Below are positions 26,355 through 35,444 of a stretch of DNA of 64,000 bases, in pieces. The position numbers and the translations under genes are program-made. The DNA is from Neorhizobium petrolearium (GTDB lineage Bacteria > Pseudomonadota > Alphaproteobacteria > Rhizobiales > Rhizobiaceae): the NCBI RefSeq assembly GCF_017873175.1, contig NZ_JAGGJW010000012.1, forward strand, positions 186,001 through 250,000. Direction: 5' to 3'. The stretch's first letter is position 1. Every line of letters begins with the position of its first letter. Under the pieces are notes generated by a model. The model did not search any database. It saw only the letters and a program-made list of their open reading frames with translations, and was not told where the DNA came from.

Positions 26355-27872
26355 TCACTGGTGTTCGGGAATGCGTTCCTCGGTGTATTCGCCGGCCACC
26401 AGAAGGCGGCGCAGGAGCTTGCCAACTGGGGATTTCGGAATTGCTTCGACGAAGACGAAGCGGCGTGGGCGGCGGAAATTGGCAAGGCCGGAATCGCGGC
26501 AATGTCGGTCGAGGTCCTCGGCCGTGACGGCGCCGCGTCGCTTGACGAAGGCGACGACGATCTTGCCCCAGCGCTCGTCGGGCAGGCCGACGACTGCGAC
26601 TTCGGCGACGCCCTCATGCAGCGACAGGCAGCTTTCGACCTCGACCGGCGAAACGTTCTCGCCGCCGGTGATAATCATGTCGTCGGCCCGGCCGGTGACG
26701 AAGAGATCGCCGTCACGGTCGACGAAGCCGGTGTCGCCGGTAAAGTACCAGCCGCCGTGAAGTGCCTTGGCGTTTGCGTCGGGCCGCTTCCAGTAGCCCT
26801 CGAAGGCTTCGTCGCTCTTCATCAGCGCAATAATCTCGCCTTCCTCGCCGACGGCCGCCCGTTCGTCCGGGTTGCGGCTGCCAAGCTTCACGACACGGAT
26901 CGTCTGGTTGATCCCGGCACGGCCGGCGGAGCCGGGTTTTGCTGCCGCCGTCTGCTCGATCGTAAAGGTGTAGATTTCCGACGAACCGTAGTGGTTGACG
27001 AAGAGCTCAGGCCGGAAGGTCTGGTCCAGCCGCTTCAGCAATCCGTCGGTCATCGAGGCGCCGGCATAGCCGAGCTTGCTGACGGAGGCGACGCGCTCGG
27101 GCGAAAAAGCCTCGTGATGCACGAGGTCGTGGTAAAGCGTCGGCACCAGGTAAAGATTAGTGATCTTCTCCTGCTCGATCAGGTCGAGCGCCTTTGCCAC
27201 GTCGAAGCGCGGCAGGCAGACGAAGGTGCCGCCGATCAACGAGGATGCGATCAGTGAGCGCACGCCCATCGTATGATAGAGCGGCATGACGCCGAGCGTG
27301 CGCTCACCATGCCGATAGAGGTTCTGAGCCACATGGGCGAGGGCTCCGGCGCGTTCGGCGCGGTGCCGGCGCGGCACGCCCTTCGGCTTCGAGGTCGTAC
27401 CGGACGTATAGAGCATCAGCGACCAGTCTGCGGCGTCCGCCACAGGTACGATATCCGGAGCGCTGCCCTCCATGAGGCCGGACAGCGCATCAGCGGTGAA
27501 CCGTGGCAGGTTCTGCGCGAGGCGCGACAGGCGCACGGCCTCTTCCGTCGAGGCTTCGTAGAACACGGCTTTCGCGCCGGCATCTGCGATGCCGAAGTCG
27601 ATTTCGTCGGCCTTGGCCCGCCAGTTGAGCGGCGTGACGATCAGGCCGAGGAACTGGCAGGCCCAGTGCAGCGACGCGTTTTCCCAGCGATTCTGCATGG
27701 CAGTGAGCACATGGTCGCCCCGTTTAAGGCCGGTCTCGTCGAGTGCGGCAGCAAGCGCCGAAATCCTGCTGTACCAGCCGCTATAGGTCAGTCGCATATC
27801 GCCGTCGACGATCGCGAGCGCATCCGGGTCGCGCTCGACGCTTGCGAGGAAGCTGGTTCCAAGGTCAAGCAT
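26355..27872 (-). CDS. AMP-forming acyl-CoA ligase
   Basis: 505-residue member of the ANL superfamily. The P-loop-like motif is YTSGTTSKPKGVPRRH (about residues 155-170), with YGSSEIYTF, YFTGDTGFVDRDGD (A8 hinge region) and a C-terminal PKSPVGKLLRRLL with the catalytic Lys. The reaction is acid + ATP + CoA to acyl-CoA + AMP. The start codon overlaps the preceding 2Fe-2S gene by 8 bp and has GGAGGAG upstream. With BenE and the hydratase, it suggests a CoA-dependent route for an aromatic or alicyclic acid. Confidence 0.9.
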   Translation of the reverse strand: MLDLGTSFLASVERDPDALAIVDGDMRLTYSGWYSRISALAAALDETGLKRGDHVLTAMQNRWENASLHWACQFLGLIVTPLNWRAKADEIDFGIADAGAKAVFYEASTEEAVRLSRLAQNLPRFTADALSGLMEGSAPDIVPVADAADWSLMLYTSGTTSKPKGVPRRHRAERAGALAHVAQNLYRHGERTLGVMPLYHTMGVRSLIASSLIGGTFVCLPRFDVAKALDLIEQEKITNLYLVPTLYHDLVHHEAFSPERVASVSKLGYAGASMTDGLLKRLDQTFRPELFVNHYGSSEIYTFTIEQTAAAKPGSAGRAGINQTIRVVKLGSRNPDERAAVGEEGEIIALMKSDEAFEGYWKRPDANAKALHGGWYFTGDTGFVDRDGDLFVTGRADDMIITGGENVSPVEVESCLSLHEGVAEVAVVGLPDERWGKIVVAFVKRRGAVTAEDLDRHCRDSGLANFRRPRRFVFVEAIPKSPVGKLLRRLLVAGEYTEERIPEHQ

Positions 27873-28377
27873 TCGGTGTCTCCTCCTTCCGTTGTTCCTC
27901 CGCGGCGTCAAGCGCCGCCTCGATGATGGTCGCGTAGCCCGTGCACCGGCAGAGATGACCGGAGAGGTGCTCGCGAATTTCTTTCCGGCCCGCGTCCGGG
28001 CGCTCGCGCAAAAGGGCGTCGAGCGACATCAGAATTCCGGGGGTGCAAAAGCCGCATTGGAGGCCGTGGTGGTGGCGAAAGGCCGCCTGGAGCGGGGAGA
28101 GCACCGCCGGGTCGGTCACCAGCGCCTCCACGGTGCGGATGTTGCTGCCGCGGATCTGCTGGGCGAGTGTCAGGCAGGCCCGCGCCGGCTTTCCGTCGAT
28201 CTGCACGGTGCAGGCGCCACATACGCCATGCTCGCAGCCGACATGGGTGCCGGTGAGGCCGATCTCGTGGCGCAGCAGGTCCGAGAGCAGCATACGGTTT
28301 TCGACCTCGGCGCGGACCATTCGGCCATTGAGTGTGAAGTGGACCAGGTGCCTCTGGGCAGCGTTTAGGTGCGGCAT
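27865..28377 (-). CDS. Molybdenum hydroxylase, 2Fe-2S subunit (CoxS/XdhA type)
   Basis: 170-residue small subunit carrying two [2Fe-2S] clusters. The plant-ferredoxin-type cluster is bound by CEHGVCGACTV plus ARACL (N-terminal half) and the second by CGFCTPG and CRCTGY. It passes electrons between the molybdenum and FAD subunits. It overlaps the FAD gene by 13 bp and the ligase gene by 8 bp. The three genes form one operon in the order large, FAD, 2Fe-2S, not the common small-first order. Confidence 0.93.
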   Translation of the reverse strand: MPHLNAAQRHLVHFTLNGRMVRAEVENRMLLSDLLRHEIGLTGTHVGCEHGVCGACTVQIDGKPARACLTLAQQIRGSNIRTVEALVTDPAVLSPLQAAFRHHHGLQCGFCTPGILMSLDALLRERPDAGRKEIREHLSGHLCRCTGYATIIEAALDAAEEQRKEETPNA

Positions 28378-29192
28378 CGGCTTGCCTCCTTAAGCGCCTC
28401 GCGGCCGAGGCTGCGGACCAGTTCGCGTCGATAGCGTGCGCTTGCATGGATGTCGTCGCGAGCGTTCAGGGACCAGGCGATGTCGTTGATCGCATCGTCG
28501 AACTGGTCGTTGTCGAGCGCCGGCAGCCGGCAGACGCGCGGCCGGTCGTCGACCCCTGCAATGCCGAGCCGCAATCCATCGTCGTCGGCGATGGCGGCGC
28601 AGGCGACGATGGCGAAGTCGCCATGCCGGCGCCCGATCTCGCGGAAGGAACAGCCCCAGCCGGGCCGGGCCTTTGGAAAGTGCACGGACTCGATCATCTC
28701 GTCCTCGGCAAGGTCGGTGGCCATCATGCCGATGAAGAAGTCGTCCGCCTTGACCTTGCGCCTCCGGCTGCGGCTACGCAGGCTGACGGTACCGCCGAGT
28801 GTCACCAGTGCGAGTGGTAATTCCGCACTGGGATCGGCATGCGCGACCGAGCCGCAGACCGTGCCGCGCGCCCGCGTCTGCACGTGGCCGAGCCAGGGGA
28901 ATGCCGCGGCAAGGAGCGGCAGGTGCTGCGAAAGGTCGGGCTGGGCTTCCAGTTCCGCTTGGCGCACGCCCGCGCCGACGACGATCTCGTCGCCTGATGT
29001 CTCGATCTTGCGCAACGGATCGAGCCGCATGATGTCGACGAGCAGGCCGGGACGGGCGAGCCGCATGTTGAGCATCGGCACCAGCGACTGTCCGCCGGCG
29101 ATCACGCGCGCCTCGCCGCCGCCTTCGGCCAGCGCGGCAAGGGCCTCCTCCAGCGTTTCCGGACAGAGGAAGTCGAAGGACGCGGGCTTCAT
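28365..29192 (-). CDS. Molybdenum hydroxylase, FAD subunit (CoxM type)
   Basis: 275-residue medium subunit. The FAD-binding motifs are AGGQSLVPMLNMRLARP (about residues 32-48) and the second loop GTVCGSVAHADPSAE (about 110-124). It takes electrons from the 2Fe-2S subunit and passes them on to an acceptor. It overlaps the large-subunit gene by 4 bp and the small-subunit gene by 13 bp, so the three are translated together. Confidence 0.93.
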   Translation of the reverse strand: MKPASFDFLCPETLEEALAALAEGGGEARVIAGGQSLVPMLNMRLARPGLLVDIMRLDPLRKIETSGDEIVVGAGVRQAELEAQPDLSQHLPLLAAAFPWLGHVQTRARGTVCGSVAHADPSAELPLALVTLGGTVSLRSRSRRRKVKADDFFIGMMATDLAEDEMIESVHFPKARPGWGCSFREIGRRHGDFAIVACAAIADDDGLRLGIAGVDDRPRVCRLPALDNDQFDDAINDIAWSLNARDDIHASARYRRELVRSLGREALKEASRCRT

Positions 29193-32155
29193 CGGCGTCT
29201 CCTGAACAGAGTAGAGAGGCGCTTTTTCAGGCCGATGGCGTCGGAGGCGCTGCCGGCGTGGCGGGCGAGCGCCTGGAAAAACTGGCCGATCACCACGCGC
29301 GCTGCGCCGTCGAGCAGGCGTCCGCCGACCGAGGCGACCTTGCCGCCGATCGCCGCCTCGTAGCGATAGTCGATGCGGGTGCCGGTGGTGGTTTCGGTCA
29401 GCGTGACGCGACCCGTGCCACGGCCGGAGCCGAGCGCGCCTTCCGTGCCGCCGGAGAGCGTAACGGCTTCCGGCTCGACCATGTCGGACAGGCGGATGTC
29501 GGCGCGGTAGCGGCCCTTGACCGGCCCGATGCCGAGTGTGACCTCGGCGCGGAAATGCGTGTCGGAGACCTTCCGGACCTCGTGCGCACCGGGGATGATC
29601 GCCTTCAGCGTGTTCGGGTCGAGCAGCATCGCCCAGACAGAATCACGGGTGGCGGTAACCTCAGCCGAGCCCGAACCCGTCAGCATCCGCTCACCCGAGG
29701 CGCCGGTGGCGGCCGGGGTCGGATCTCGCGGCTTAGACGGCGGTCGCTCCTCGCCATAGAGCCATTCGCTGACCCGGCTCGGCGACAGTGGCAGCTGAAT
29801 GTCCTCGACGCCGAGCGCATCGGCGACGGCGTTGGCGATGCAGACGGGCGTCGACATGCAATTGCCCTCGCCGACGCCCTTGGCGCCGAGCGGTGTGAAC
29901 GGCGAGAGCGTCTCGTGATGGAGGATCAGCGGCTCCGGCGTCTCCATGACGGTCGGGATCAGGTAGTCGGCGAGCGTGCCGGTCAGGAAGCTGCCATCGC
30001 CGCCATAGGCATACTCCTCGTAGAGCGCGGCGCCGACGGCCTGGGCGAAGCCGCCGCGGACCTGGCCATCGACCATGCCGGGATGCAGGATGCGGCCGCA
30101 GTCGTGCATCGTCACATAGCGGTCGATACGCACCTGGCCGGTCGTCCGGTCGATCTCCACGCCGCAGAAATCGAAGATGAAGCCGTGGCAAAGCGACGAG
30201 TTGATCCCGTCCGTTGCCGTCGGCGCTTCGAGCTGCTCCGGCGTCCAGAAAACAGTCTCGCGGATCGTCTGGCCTGTTCCATCCGGCAGGGTGCCGGGCG
30301 CCCAGTGGCTTGCCGCAGCTACACGCCCGAAGGAAACGGCATTGTCCGGGTTGTTGCGATCAAAGAGTTTTCCGGCCCCGAAGTCCACGCTGTCCGCCGT
30401 GACATTGAGCTGCGCGGCGGCGATCGCGGCAAGACGGTCCCTGATCCGGTCCGCGGCAAGGGCCGCGGCGCCGGCGACGGCAGCAGCAAACCGGCTTGCA
30501 TAATTGCCCGAGGCGATCGACCAGGCGTCGCGTGCCGTGTCGAGTTCGGCGTTGACGCGCACCGCCTCCAGGGAAAGCCCGAGCCGCTCGGCGACCACCT
30601 GCGCGAGAACGGTGCGGTGCCCCTGGCCCTGCGGTACGGAGGCGACCTTGACAGTGACGGAGCCGAGCGGATCGATGGCGATCGTCGCGACAGCTTGCGC
30701 GCCGTTCTTCGGACCCGCCTTCGCCCGTTCCTCCGGCGTCAGGACCGTCGTGATGTAGCTCATGTTGGAAACGCTTGGTTCGACCACCGCCGCATAGCCG
30801 ATGCCGTAAAGCCGCCCTTCGGCGCGCGCCTCGTCCCTTCGCAGCCGCATTGCCTCAAGGCCGCCTTCGCCTAAGGCCCGATCGAGTGCGACACGGTAGT
30901 CGCCCGAATCGAGCAGCCCGCCGGTCGCTGTGCGATAGGGAAAGGCGTCGGCCGGAACGAGGTTGCGGCGAATGACGTCGAGCCGGTCGAGGCCGAGCTC
31001 GACGGCGATCTTGTGCACCAAGCGCTCGAGCGCGAAATAGACCTGCGGTCCGCCGAAGCCGCGGTTCAACCCAGTCGGTGTCTTGTTGGTGAGCACCACG
31101 CGGTTGCGGATCGCGACGTTTTCGATCGCGTAGGCGCCGGTCATATTGCCGTGCATGCGGTAAAGCGTCGCCGGCTCCGGTGCGCGCAGATGGGCGCCGC
31201 AATCTTCCAGTTGATCCCAGAAAAGCGCGGTGATGCGGCCGTCGGCGGCGACGGCGGCTTCCAGCGCCGTCACGCGATTGGTTGCCGAGACGGACGCCGT
31301 CAGATGTTCAAGCCGGTCTTCGATCCATTTCACCGGCCGTCCGGCGACGCGTGCGGCGACGGCGGCAAGGATGACATAAGGAAAGACACCCTGCTTGATG
31401 CCGAAGGAACCGCCGGAATCGGGCGGTGTGCGCAGCCGCATGCGGTTGCCGGGCACGTTCAGCGCACGTGAAATCACCGCATGGATCGAAAATGGACCCT
31501 GAAAATTCGCCGTGACGTCATAGGCATCCTCGCCCGGATCGTATTCGGCGATGACGCCGTAGGTCTCGATCGGCGTGCAGGAATTGCGCGGATATGCGAT
31601 GCGGATGGAAATGCGGTGCGCAGCTGTGGCAAGAGCCGCCTCCGGGTCGCCGTAACGAAAGATGCGCTCGTTGATGAGGTTGGTGCCGAGCGACGGATGG
31701 AGGACCTGAGCGTCTGCTGCAAGCGCCTTTTCGGGATCGACGACGGCGGCCAGCTTCGCGTAGTCGACCTCGATCAGGTCGAGCGCATCCTCGGCGACAT
31801 AACGGTTTTCGGCGACGACGAGGGCAACGGGTTCGCCGACATAGCGCACCCGGTCGCGGGCGATCGGCCAACATTCGACATTGGCCTTGACCCCGACCGT
31901 CATGCTGCGGGTGAGCCGCGCCACGTCCTCACCGGTCAGCACGGTAAATACACCGGGCAGCGCGCGGGCCGCAGTCGTATCGATCGCCCTGATTTCGGCA
32001 TGACCGTGCGGCGAGCGCAGGATTGCCAGATGCGCGGTGTCGCGCCGGACGGGCAGGTCGTCAATGTATCGGCCGCGGCCGGTCAGAAGTCCGGCATCTT
32101 CGACCCGTTCGACGGTTCGCCCGATCAGGGCTCCCGCCGTCTCCAATCTCGTCAT
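29189..32155 (-). CDS. Molybdenum hydroxylase large subunit fused to a CoxG domain
   Basis: 988 residues. Residues about 1-790 are the catalytic subunit, with the N-terminal Ald_Xan_dh segment (GRGRYIDDLPVRRDTAHLAI), the cofactor loop GLNRGFGGPQ, the PQGQGH motif and the C-terminal GAKGVGEGN with the catalytic Glu. From about 825 the chain continues into a CoxG/SRPBCC domain (GSAEVTATRDSVWAMLLDP). CoxG is usually a separate membrane-recruiting protein. The cofactor loop is not the AYRGAGR or CSFR of CO dehydrogenases, so CO is unlikely to be the substrate; hydroxylation of an aromatic or N-heterocyclic ring or an aldehyde is more likely. GGAGG before 32155 sets the start. Confidence 0.9.
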   Translation of the reverse strand: MTRLETAGALIGRTVERVEDAGLLTGRGRYIDDLPVRRDTAHLAILRSPHGHAEIRAIDTTAARALPGVFTVLTGEDVARLTRSMTVGVKANVECWPIARDRVRYVGEPVALVVAENRYVAEDALDLIEVDYAKLAAVVDPEKALAADAQVLHPSLGTNLINERIFRYGDPEAALATAAHRISIRIAYPRNSCTPIETYGVIAEYDPGEDAYDVTANFQGPFSIHAVISRALNVPGNRMRLRTPPDSGGSFGIKQGVFPYVILAAVAARVAGRPVKWIEDRLEHLTASVSATNRVTALEAAVAADGRITALFWDQLEDCGAHLRAPEPATLYRMHGNMTGAYAIENVAIRNRVVLTNKTPTGLNRGFGGPQVYFALERLVHKIAVELGLDRLDVIRRNLVPADAFPYRTATGGLLDSGDYRVALDRALGEGGLEAMRLRRDEARAEGRLYGIGYAAVVEPSVSNMSYITTVLTPEERAKAGPKNGAQAVATIAIDPLGSVTVKVASVPQGQGHRTVLAQVVAERLGLSLEAVRVNAELDTARDAWSIASGNYASRFAAAVAGAAALAADRIRDRLAAIAAAQLNVTADSVDFGAGKLFDRNNPDNAVSFGRVAAASHWAPGTLPDGTGQTIRETVFWTPEQLEAPTATDGINSSLCHGFIFDFCGVEIDRTTGQVRIDRYVTMHDCGRILHPGMVDGQVRGGFAQAVGAALYEEYAYGGDGSFLTGTLADYLIPTVMETPEPLILHHETLSPFTPLGAKGVGEGNCMSTPVCIANAVADALGVEDIQLPLSPSRVSEWLYGEERPPSKPRDPTPAATGASGERMLTGSGSAEVTATRDSVWAMLLDPNTLKAIIPGAHEVRKVSDTHFRAEVTLGIGPVKGRYRADIRLSDMVEPEAVTLSGGTEGALGSGRGTGRVTLTETTTGTRIDYRYEAAIGGKVASVGGRLLDGAARVVIGQFFQALARHAGSASDAIGLKKRLSTLFRRRR

Positions 32156-32226
32156 TCGCTCCTCCCGCACCCGTCCGTGATGGGTGCCGTGGCGCGAATG
32201 GTGGAGAAGGGCGGGCGATCAGGCGA

Positions 32227-32254
32227 TACCGAGGCGTATCAGACCTTACCGAGG
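32227..32254. promoter_or_regulatory. Direct repeat, possible AraC operator of the molybdenum hydroxylase operon
   Basis: TACCGAGG occurs at 32227-32234 and again at 32247-32254, exactly 20 bp apart (two helix turns), the layout of AraC family sites. The first copy is also part of an inverted repeat GATAC-N6-GTATC (32225-32240). It lies between the frameshifted AraC gene and the large-subunit start at 32155. Confidence 0.4.
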
Positions 32255-32258
32255 AGTC

Positions 32259-33111
32259 TCAAAATCCTGGGGCCGAGAGCCGGGTGACGCTACGGAAGAT
32301 GCTCGGTGAGGATCCGGCATGATCGTGAAAAAAGCGCGAAAAATGCGCCGGGACAGAAAAGCCGAGCCGGTCGCTGATCGTGGCGAAGCTGTCCCTCCCG
32401 TCGGCGACGGCCGCGACAGCCTGTTCTAGTCGCTGCACATTGAGGAAGACGCGCGGGGTCACCCCTGTCGACGTTTCGAACAGTCGGAAGAAATGCGCGC
32501 GAGAGACCGACGTCGATTGCCAATCGGTCGAGATCGGTGATCTCTCCCGGTGACGCCTTCATTCGCTCGACGGCATTACGGATGCGGAAGTCAGGCACGG
32601 AGCGCGATGCCAGGTCGCGGATTGAATTCGGCACCGCACGCCACTCGGCGAAACGCTCGATGAGGGCCGTCATCAGCTCGCCAAGAAGAGTCTCGTGGGC
32701 TTTGCTGCTGTTCGGCTCCTGTACCATGGCCTCCGCGAGCGTGCGGGTGCGCGAACGTATGCCCGGCGTGATTAAGCCTACATTGGAGGCGAAAAAATCG
32801 GGCGCATGACTCGCGGCCCAGTTCGGTCGGAAATGACCGAGCCATTGCGGTTCAATATAAAGCGCAAGGATCACCGTCTTCGCGCGCGTCTGGTCGTGCG
32901 CATAGGCATGCGGCTCCCAGGCATTGATGAGAACGGCGCTTTCGTCGGTGAGCGGCACGAGTCTGTCGCGCACGGAAAACTGCGTATTGGCGCCCTCGAC
33001 CTTCAACAGGACATGGCAGTGCGGGTGCGCATGCCACACCAGGGGTCGATCCATATCCAGCAGCGCCACTCTCCCGAAGCGGCCACGTGCGATGCGCAGA
33101 GCATTCGACAT
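32259..33111 (-). pseudogene. AraC family regulator broken by a frameshift
   Basis: The first about 200 codons (from 33111) encode a cupin-like sensor domain (HAHPHCHVLLKVEGANTQF) and the start of the AraC DNA-binding domain (DRLAIDVGLSRA). Near 32495-32508 the frame changes. The expected continuation (HFFRLFETSTGVTPRVFLNVQRLEQAV ... ISDRLGFSVPAHFSRFFHDHAG) is in another frame and ends at 32259. The break lies in a CTCTCGCGCGC tract, and a loss of two bases (TC or CG) would explain it. It is either a recent inactivation, a phase-variable switch or a sequence error. Together the parts give about 284 residues, normal for the family. Confidence 0.75.
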
Positions 33112-33228
33112 TGCTCAATTATTGGACATTTCCTAGAAACTACAAGCCCGGCAGGATCTCTCAAGGCCGCTGCTCGCCAGGTCTCTTCAGGATACCTCTT
33201 TGTACTCTAGACGTTGTCAATCGCGCGC

Positions 33229-33993
33229 TTAACGTATCTCGTTGACGTATCTGTGGTTTTGCGTCGTTGCGCGGTGCGCTGAAATCAGGACGGGCACGGC
33301 CATCTGGTCATACGCCACTTCATCGATCGTCAGCACAGCTGCCGGGAGTTTAAGATCCAGCCATCGCGCATCGATGTCGGTTGCGAGGTCGGCGCCGATC
33401 TGCTCGCGGATCGCGGAGATGCGAATTCCGTATTTATCGAGCAGGTGAAGATAGAAGAGCGGCGGGATGTCCTCCTTCCGATCCGGAAAGTCCGGAACCC
33501 GCTCAACAGGCAGCGTCAGTGTTTCGTGCATGATGGGCCGGTCGTCGACGCTTCGATAGCGGTGAAAACGAACAATCGACGCATCTTTTGCGATCTGTAG
33601 CTTGTCGGCGTCACTGGCGGATGCCGTCGCGAAGTCAAGCGACGTCACCGTTGTCACCGACTTGCTGAGTGATCCGTCGAGACCATGAAGACGGAAATAC
33701 TGGAAGAACAGTCTCAGGCTGTGCTGGGGCTTGCGGCCGGTGACGATCGTCCCGGTCTTGCGGCGTCGGCTGAGCAGACCGTCGTTCGTGAGGTCCATCA
33801 AGGCGCGGCGGATGGTTCCGACGGCGACGCCGTAGGTTTGTGACAGGGCCACTTCACTGGGCAGGACGGAGCCGGGCTCCAGCGTCCCGATCATGATCGC
33901 TTCAGTGATTTGTCGCTTTACCACTTCGTAAAGCGGCAACGACAACTCGGTGAGCCGCGGTGCGTCTGATGAAATGTTAGGCGATTGTGGCAA
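33229..33993 (-). CDS. GntR family regulator with UTRA (HutC-type) domain
   Basis: 254-residue regulator. The winged helix-turn-helix is in residues about 18-85 (PLYEVVKRQITEAIMIGTLEPGSVLPSEVALSQTYGVAVGTIRRAL), and the UTRA ligand domain runs from about 95 to the end. The first in-frame start is TTG at 33993, preceded by AGAGG at 7 bases; no better ATG exists before the DNA-binding domain. It is divergent from the M20 / ABC importer operon, which it probably controls. UTRA domains bind small acids or sugars; the ligand here is unknown. Confidence 0.85.
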   Translation of the reverse strand: MPQSPNISSDAPRLTELSLPLYEVVKRQITEAIMIGTLEPGSVLPSEVALSQTYGVAVGTIRRALMDLTNDGLLSRRRKTGTIVTGRKPQHSLRLFFQYFRLHGLDGSLSKSVTTVTSLDFATASASDADKLQIAKDASIVRFHRYRSVDDRPIMHETLTLPVERVPDFPDRKEDIPPLFYLHLLDKYGIRISAIREQIGADLATDIDARWLDLKLPAAVLTIDEVAYDQMAVPVLISAHRATTQNHRYVNEIR

Positions 33994-34014
33994 TCATTTG
34001 CCTCTTCTTTGGAG

Positions 34015-34054
34015 TTGACACACGGTCTTTGTCTACGCAGTATTACTATATAGT
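34015..34054 (+). promoter_or_regulatory. Promoter region of the M20 / ABC importer operon
   Basis: A perfect -35 box TTGACA (34015-34020) is followed by an AT-rich stretch with TATTAC (34041-34046), although the spacing of 20 bp is long. The perfect palindrome ACTATATAGT (34045-34054) is a plausible site for the divergent GntR/UTRA regulator. Confidence 0.4.
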
Positions 34055-34109
34055 TTATATTAATGTGCAAGCTGAGAGGCTTGTGCTGGGGTCCCCCGGG
34101 GGGTGCGCT

Positions 34110-35423
34110 ATGATCGATCAGCAACCTGCTTCGCCGCAAGGCTCCTTGATGTCTGCCATGGCAGCGATTGACCGTGATGTCGAGATCGCCTTGCAGGCTT
34201 TGGCGCGAATGGTCGCGATCGACACATCTTTCCCCCCGGGGCTCGGCTACGATGCCTTCGCCGACCTGATGATGGAACTGCTGACGTCGTTGGAGTTCGA
34301 GTTCCAGCGCATTATCGTGCCGCGTGAGCTGTGGCATGTTCCGGGGGGGCCGGCTGCGGGGGAGCGCACCAATCTGATGGCGCGCCGTCAAACCGGGCAA
34401 CCGGTCTGCGGCCTTTACTACCATGTCGACACGGTCCCCGTCGCACCTGGCTGGACACGTGATCCTCTTTCGCTGACGATCGAAGACGACAATCTTTATG
34501 GGCTTGGCGTGGCGGACATGAAGGGTACGATCGCCGCGACGCTTCTGGCGCTGCATGCGGCCCAACGCTGCGGGGTGGCGTTGGCCTATGATCCGGTTCT
34601 GCTTTTGTGCACCGACGAGGAGGGGGGACTTTATCCCGGCATTCGTTATCTGGCCGAACAGCGGCTTCTTGAAGGCCACATCCTCAACTTCAACGGCACG
34701 GCCGCGCCGCGTATATGGGCGGGTTGCTTCGGCATCTTCAATCTTCAGGTGACGATCACCGGTCATGCCGTTCATGCCGGTGAGGGTAACCGAACTGGCA
34801 CCGGCGTCAACGCCATCGAGGGTGCGTTGCCGATTCTAAACGCGCTCACAGCCTTGAAGTCGGGCGTCGCCGCGCGAGCCTCCAAGCTCGCCCCGCCGCC
34901 GCATGCCACGGGACCGTTGCGCCCGCAGTTGACGATTTCCGCCATCCACGGCGGCACTGCGGGCGGACAGGTGCCGGCCGAGATCAAGATCCTCCTCAGC
35001 CGCCGTTATGCGCCAGAAGAAGCCTTTGAGGAGGCGCGAGCGGAGATCGAGGCGGTTGTCCGCGGTTGTATCGACGGTAGCGAGCTCGGGCTCGCCATCG
35101 ATCTGGTCGGACATCTTATTCCCACTGACGATCCCGAAGGCCCGCACTGGCCGCGATGGCAAAAGGCGCTGTCGCTCGGCTTCGGCTATCAGCCGGAGGA
35201 TTTCCGTAAGTGGGGCGCTGCGAGCTGTTCCGATTTTGGCTACGTCCAGAAGGCAGGTTTTGGTCCGGAGGTGCTTCTCGGTGGATTGGGCCGGCCGGAA
35301 AGCTGCATCCACAGCCCGGAAGAACATACGACCCGCCAGGATATTATCGCGCTCGCCAAGAGCATTCTCGCCTATCTCTCGGCAGATTTTGCCGCAGACG
35401 CCATTCCTGAAAACCGCACCTAG
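34110..35423 (+). CDS. M20 family metallohydrolase (ArgE/DapE type)
   Basis: 437-residue cytoplasmic amidohydrolase. Metal-site residues look intact: HVD (YYHVDTVPVAPGW), the bridging Asp in ADMKG, the paired Glu in CTDEEGG and a late CIHSPEEH His. The usual EPT ligand region reads NFNGTAAP instead. The family removes acyl groups or cleaves dipeptides. The ATG at 34110 lies 8 bases after a G-run; longer and shorter starts are possible (34149). As the first gene of an importer operon it may cleave the imported compound. It differs clearly from the second M20 protein at 40.5 kb, which lacks several ligands. Confidence 0.85.
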   Translation: MIDQQPASPQGSLMSAMAAIDRDVEIALQALARMVAIDTSFPPGLGYDAFADLMMELLTSLEFEFQRIIVPRELWHVPGGPAAGERTNLMARRQTGQPVCGLYYHVDTVPVAPGWTRDPLSLTIEDDNLYGLGVADMKGTIAATLLALHAAQRCGVALAYDPVLLLCTDEEGGLYPGIRYLAEQRLLEGHILNFNGTAAPRIWAGCFGIFNLQVTITGHAVHAGEGNRTGTGVNAIEGALPILNALTALKSGVAARASKLAPPPHATGPLRPQLTISAIHGGTAGGQVPAEIKILLSRRYAPEEAFEEARAEIEAVVRGCIDGSELGLAIDLVGHLIPTDDPEGPHWPRWQKALSLGFGYQPEDFRKWGAASCSDFGYVQKAGFGPEVLLGGLGRPESCIHSPEEHTTRQDIIALAKSILAYLSADFAADAIPENRT

Positions 35424-35444
35424 AACATCAAAGGGAACTCGAAA

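Noticed and set aside
29258..30874. 538-codon frame antisense to the molybdenum hydroxylase gene
   Set aside because: The sense strand has all motifs of the large subunit; the antisense frame has none.
29189..32155. Aerobic CO dehydrogenase
   Set aside because: The signature loop is GLNRGFGGPQ, not the CSFR loop of form I or AYRGAGR of form II, and the neighbours are a CoA ligase and a crotonase.
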